A DNA stretch of 6,467 nucleotides from Thermoplasmata archaeon (GTDB lineage: Archaea; Thermoplasmatota; Thermoplasmata; Thermoplasmatales; Thermoplasmataceae), in assembly GCA_021826765.1 (NCBI GenBank), contig JAKAYK010000056.1:1-6467 (forward strand), written 5' to 3'. Positions 5,118-6,467 of this stretch are shown in pieces. The notes below the pieces were generated by a model, which ran no database searches, was not told the DNA's origin, and saw only the letters and a list, made by a program, of their open reading frames with translations. Both the position numbers and the translations under genes were made by a program. Each line of letters begins with the position of its first letter. Position 1 is the stretch's first letter.

Positions 5118-6467
5118 CTACTGATTCTCTATGGACTTCCTCAGTTGATCCACTCTTTCCTCTATGTCCCTGTTCATTGTAAGTGTTTCCGGCCATTCTC
5201 GTTCATACCCCTCAGTTTTCCATTTTCTTGTGGCATCTATTCCCATTTTTGAACCCAGATTGAATAATGGGGATGCATGATCCAGGCTATCTGTATGAGT
5301 GCCAGGTATAATAACCACATCACGTGCAGGATCTATTCTCGTTGTCATGGCCCATATGACTTCCTTCCTGTCATGTACATTCACATCAGGATCAACCACG
5401 AGAACTACCTTGGAGAACATCAACTGGCCTGTTCCCCATATGGAGAACATTACCTTTCTTGCATGACCGGGATACCTCTTCTTTATTGAAACAACCACCA
5501 TATTGTGAAAGACTGCCTCCTCCATGGTGTTCATATCGATGATCTCAGGTATCTGAAGTCTCAATAGGGGGAGGAAAAGCCTCTCGATTGTCTTTCCGAT
5601 TATTACATCCTCATGCCACAACTTTCCCACTATTGTTGTAGGATACACAGGATTCTTCCTCTCGATTATTTTTTTCACATGAAATACTGGAAACTCCTCT
5701 GCCAGTGAATAATATCCTGTGTGATCGCCGAAGGGGCCCTCCATCCTTGTTTCTGTTGTATCCACATATCCCTCAAGGACTATTTCTGAATTCATAGGAT
5801 ATTCTATATTCACGCTCTGCCCCTTTACAAGATCCATTCTTTTCTTGCTTATGAGACCCCAGAATGAGAATTCATCAAGCATATCAGGAAGAGGTGCAAC
5901 AGCGGAGAATATTGTGAGAGGATCCGTTCCAAGGGTAACTGAGACATCCATGATCTTTTCCCTGGTCTCCTGGAAATTTCTTGATCCATCCTTATGTATC
6001 TGCCAGTGCATTCCCATGGTTTCTGAGTCGTACATCTGCATCCTGTACATCCCTGCATTCCTGATCCCTGTCACCGGATCCCTCGTTATGACTACAGGCA
6101 GGGTCACGAAAGGCGCAGCATCATCGGGCCATGTTTTGCATATAGGATATCTTGAGAGATCAACCTTGTCCAGAACTGAGTGTGTTGATGGCAACCTCTC
6201 ATGAATTTTTGGCCTCAGGCCTGAAAGTTCCCTGAGCATCTCGATCCCCTTCATGATCATTGATCCGCTTTCTTTTGGAGGTTTTATGAGATTAACCATA
6301 TCATTCCCTATGGTCTCGGGGTTATTTCCCAGTATATCATTCATTTTTTCCTGAGTTGAGAAAATGTTTCCAATAACCGGTAAATCAGAACCTTTCACGT
6401 CGGTAAAAAGCATGGTTCTTCCCTTCCCTGTTCTTTCTTCCTCACTGAGAAGCCATGTGAGTTCGAG
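5118..6467 (-). CDS. UbiD-family prenylated-FMN decarboxylase (5' end outside window)
   Basis: This is a cytosolic or peripheral enzyme that removes a carboxylate from an aromatic ring with prenylated FMN made by a UbiX partner (not in the window). The frame is open to base 6467, giving 449 residues without the start; the ATG at 6413 is internal because LLSEEERTGKGRT precedes LFTDVKGSDLPVIGN, the usual segment following the UbiD N-terminus. Numbered from 6413: Asn119-AGMY-Arg124, His140 and Glu210 (SEIVLEG) match the metal/prFMN ligands and Arg of the family, and Glu225-GPFG-Asp230-HTGYY is the catalytic acid motif in the Asp form that E. coli UbiD also has. ASPLFNLGSKMGIDATRKW near the C-terminus also matches the E. 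coli-type subfamily and differs from ferulate/phenolic decarboxylases. The following ubiA gene suggests a joint role in menaquinone synthesis (MqnL-like), which is inference. Confidence 0.93.
   Translation of the reverse strand, partial: LELTWLLSEEERTGKGRTMLFTDVKGSDLPVIGNIFSTQEKMNDILGNNPETIGNDMVNLIKPPKESGSMIMKGIEMLRELSGLRPKIHERLPSTHSVLDKVDLSRYPICKTWPDDAAPFVTLPVVITRDPVTGIRNAGMYRMQMYDSETMGMHWQIHKDGSRNFQETREKIMDVSVTLGTDPLTIFSAVAPLPDMLDEFSFWGLISKKRMDLVKGQSVNIEYPMNSEIVLEGYVDTTETRMEGPFGDHTGYYSLAEEFPVFHVKKIIERKNPVYPTTIVGKLWHEDVIIGKTIERLFLPLLRLQIPEIIDMNTMEEAVFHNMVVVSIKKRYPGHARKVMFSIWGTGQLMFSKVVLVVDPDVNVHDRKEVIWAMTTRIDPARDVVIIPGTHTDSLDHASPLFNLGSKMGIDATRKWKTEGYEREWPETLTMNRDIEERVDQLRKSIENQ

Noticed and set aside
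5845..6204. A 119-codon plus-strand open frame opposite ubiD
   Set aside because: It lies wholly inside the conserved UbiD coding region on the other strand and has no family-like features.
5118..6413. UbiD gene taken as complete with the ATG at 6413
   Set aside because: The frame is open upstream to the window edge, and the residues before this Met look like normal UbiD sequence. The gene is truncated by the window.

Overview
The window looks like chromosomal DNA of an archaeon of the Thermoplasmatales (Thermoplasma/Ferroplasma/Cuniculiplasma-like). The support is an archaeal Taw1 with its six-cysteine pattern, a short family I pyrophosphatase that resembles the Thermoplasma enzyme, AGA/AGG and ATA codons throughout, very short intergenic gaps, and TATA-like boxes about 24-25 bases before predicted starts (leaderless transcription) instead of clear Shine-Dalgarno sequences. 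This placement is an inference from reading; no search was run.

Layout. Bases 1-71 lie downstream of the first complete gene and may hold the start of another minus-strand gene. Bases 72-1265 (minus) encode an acyl-CoA dehydrogenase. Bases 1266-1419 are intergenic and hold the acd core promoter, a short relic that reads as the last codons plus right end of an IS200/IS605-type tnpB element, a TATA-like palindrome and a T-run behind taw1. Bases 1420-2355 (minus) encode the tRNA wyosine enzyme Taw1. A divergent promoter region of about 150 bases separates it from the inorganic pyrophosphatase gene on the plus strand (2512-3060, or from 2497). An MFS transporter follows closely on the plus strand (about 3090-4298). 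Its 3' end overlaps the convergent minus-strand gene for a UbiA prenyltransferase (4246-5106 or 5196). That gene sits directly behind a UbiD-family decarboxylase gene (5118-6467, minus) whose start is cut off by the window edge.

How the genes relate. The ubiD-ubiA pair forms a probable operon for prenylating and decarboxylating a quinone precursor, most likely menaquinone/thermoplasmaquinone. Pyrophosphatase fits as general housekeeping that removes the PPi made by such reactions, but it is not in the same operon. The acyl-CoA dehydrogenase, Taw1 and MFS genes appear functionally independent.

This is mostly ordinary housekeeping DNA and I see no convincing new multi-gene system. The points worth a second look are the tnpB/right-end relic beside the acd promoter, the MFS gene with no usable ATG/GTG/TTG before its first membrane helix (an ACG sits where the start should be), and a UbiA enzyme that lacks one aspartate of its first metal-binding motif.
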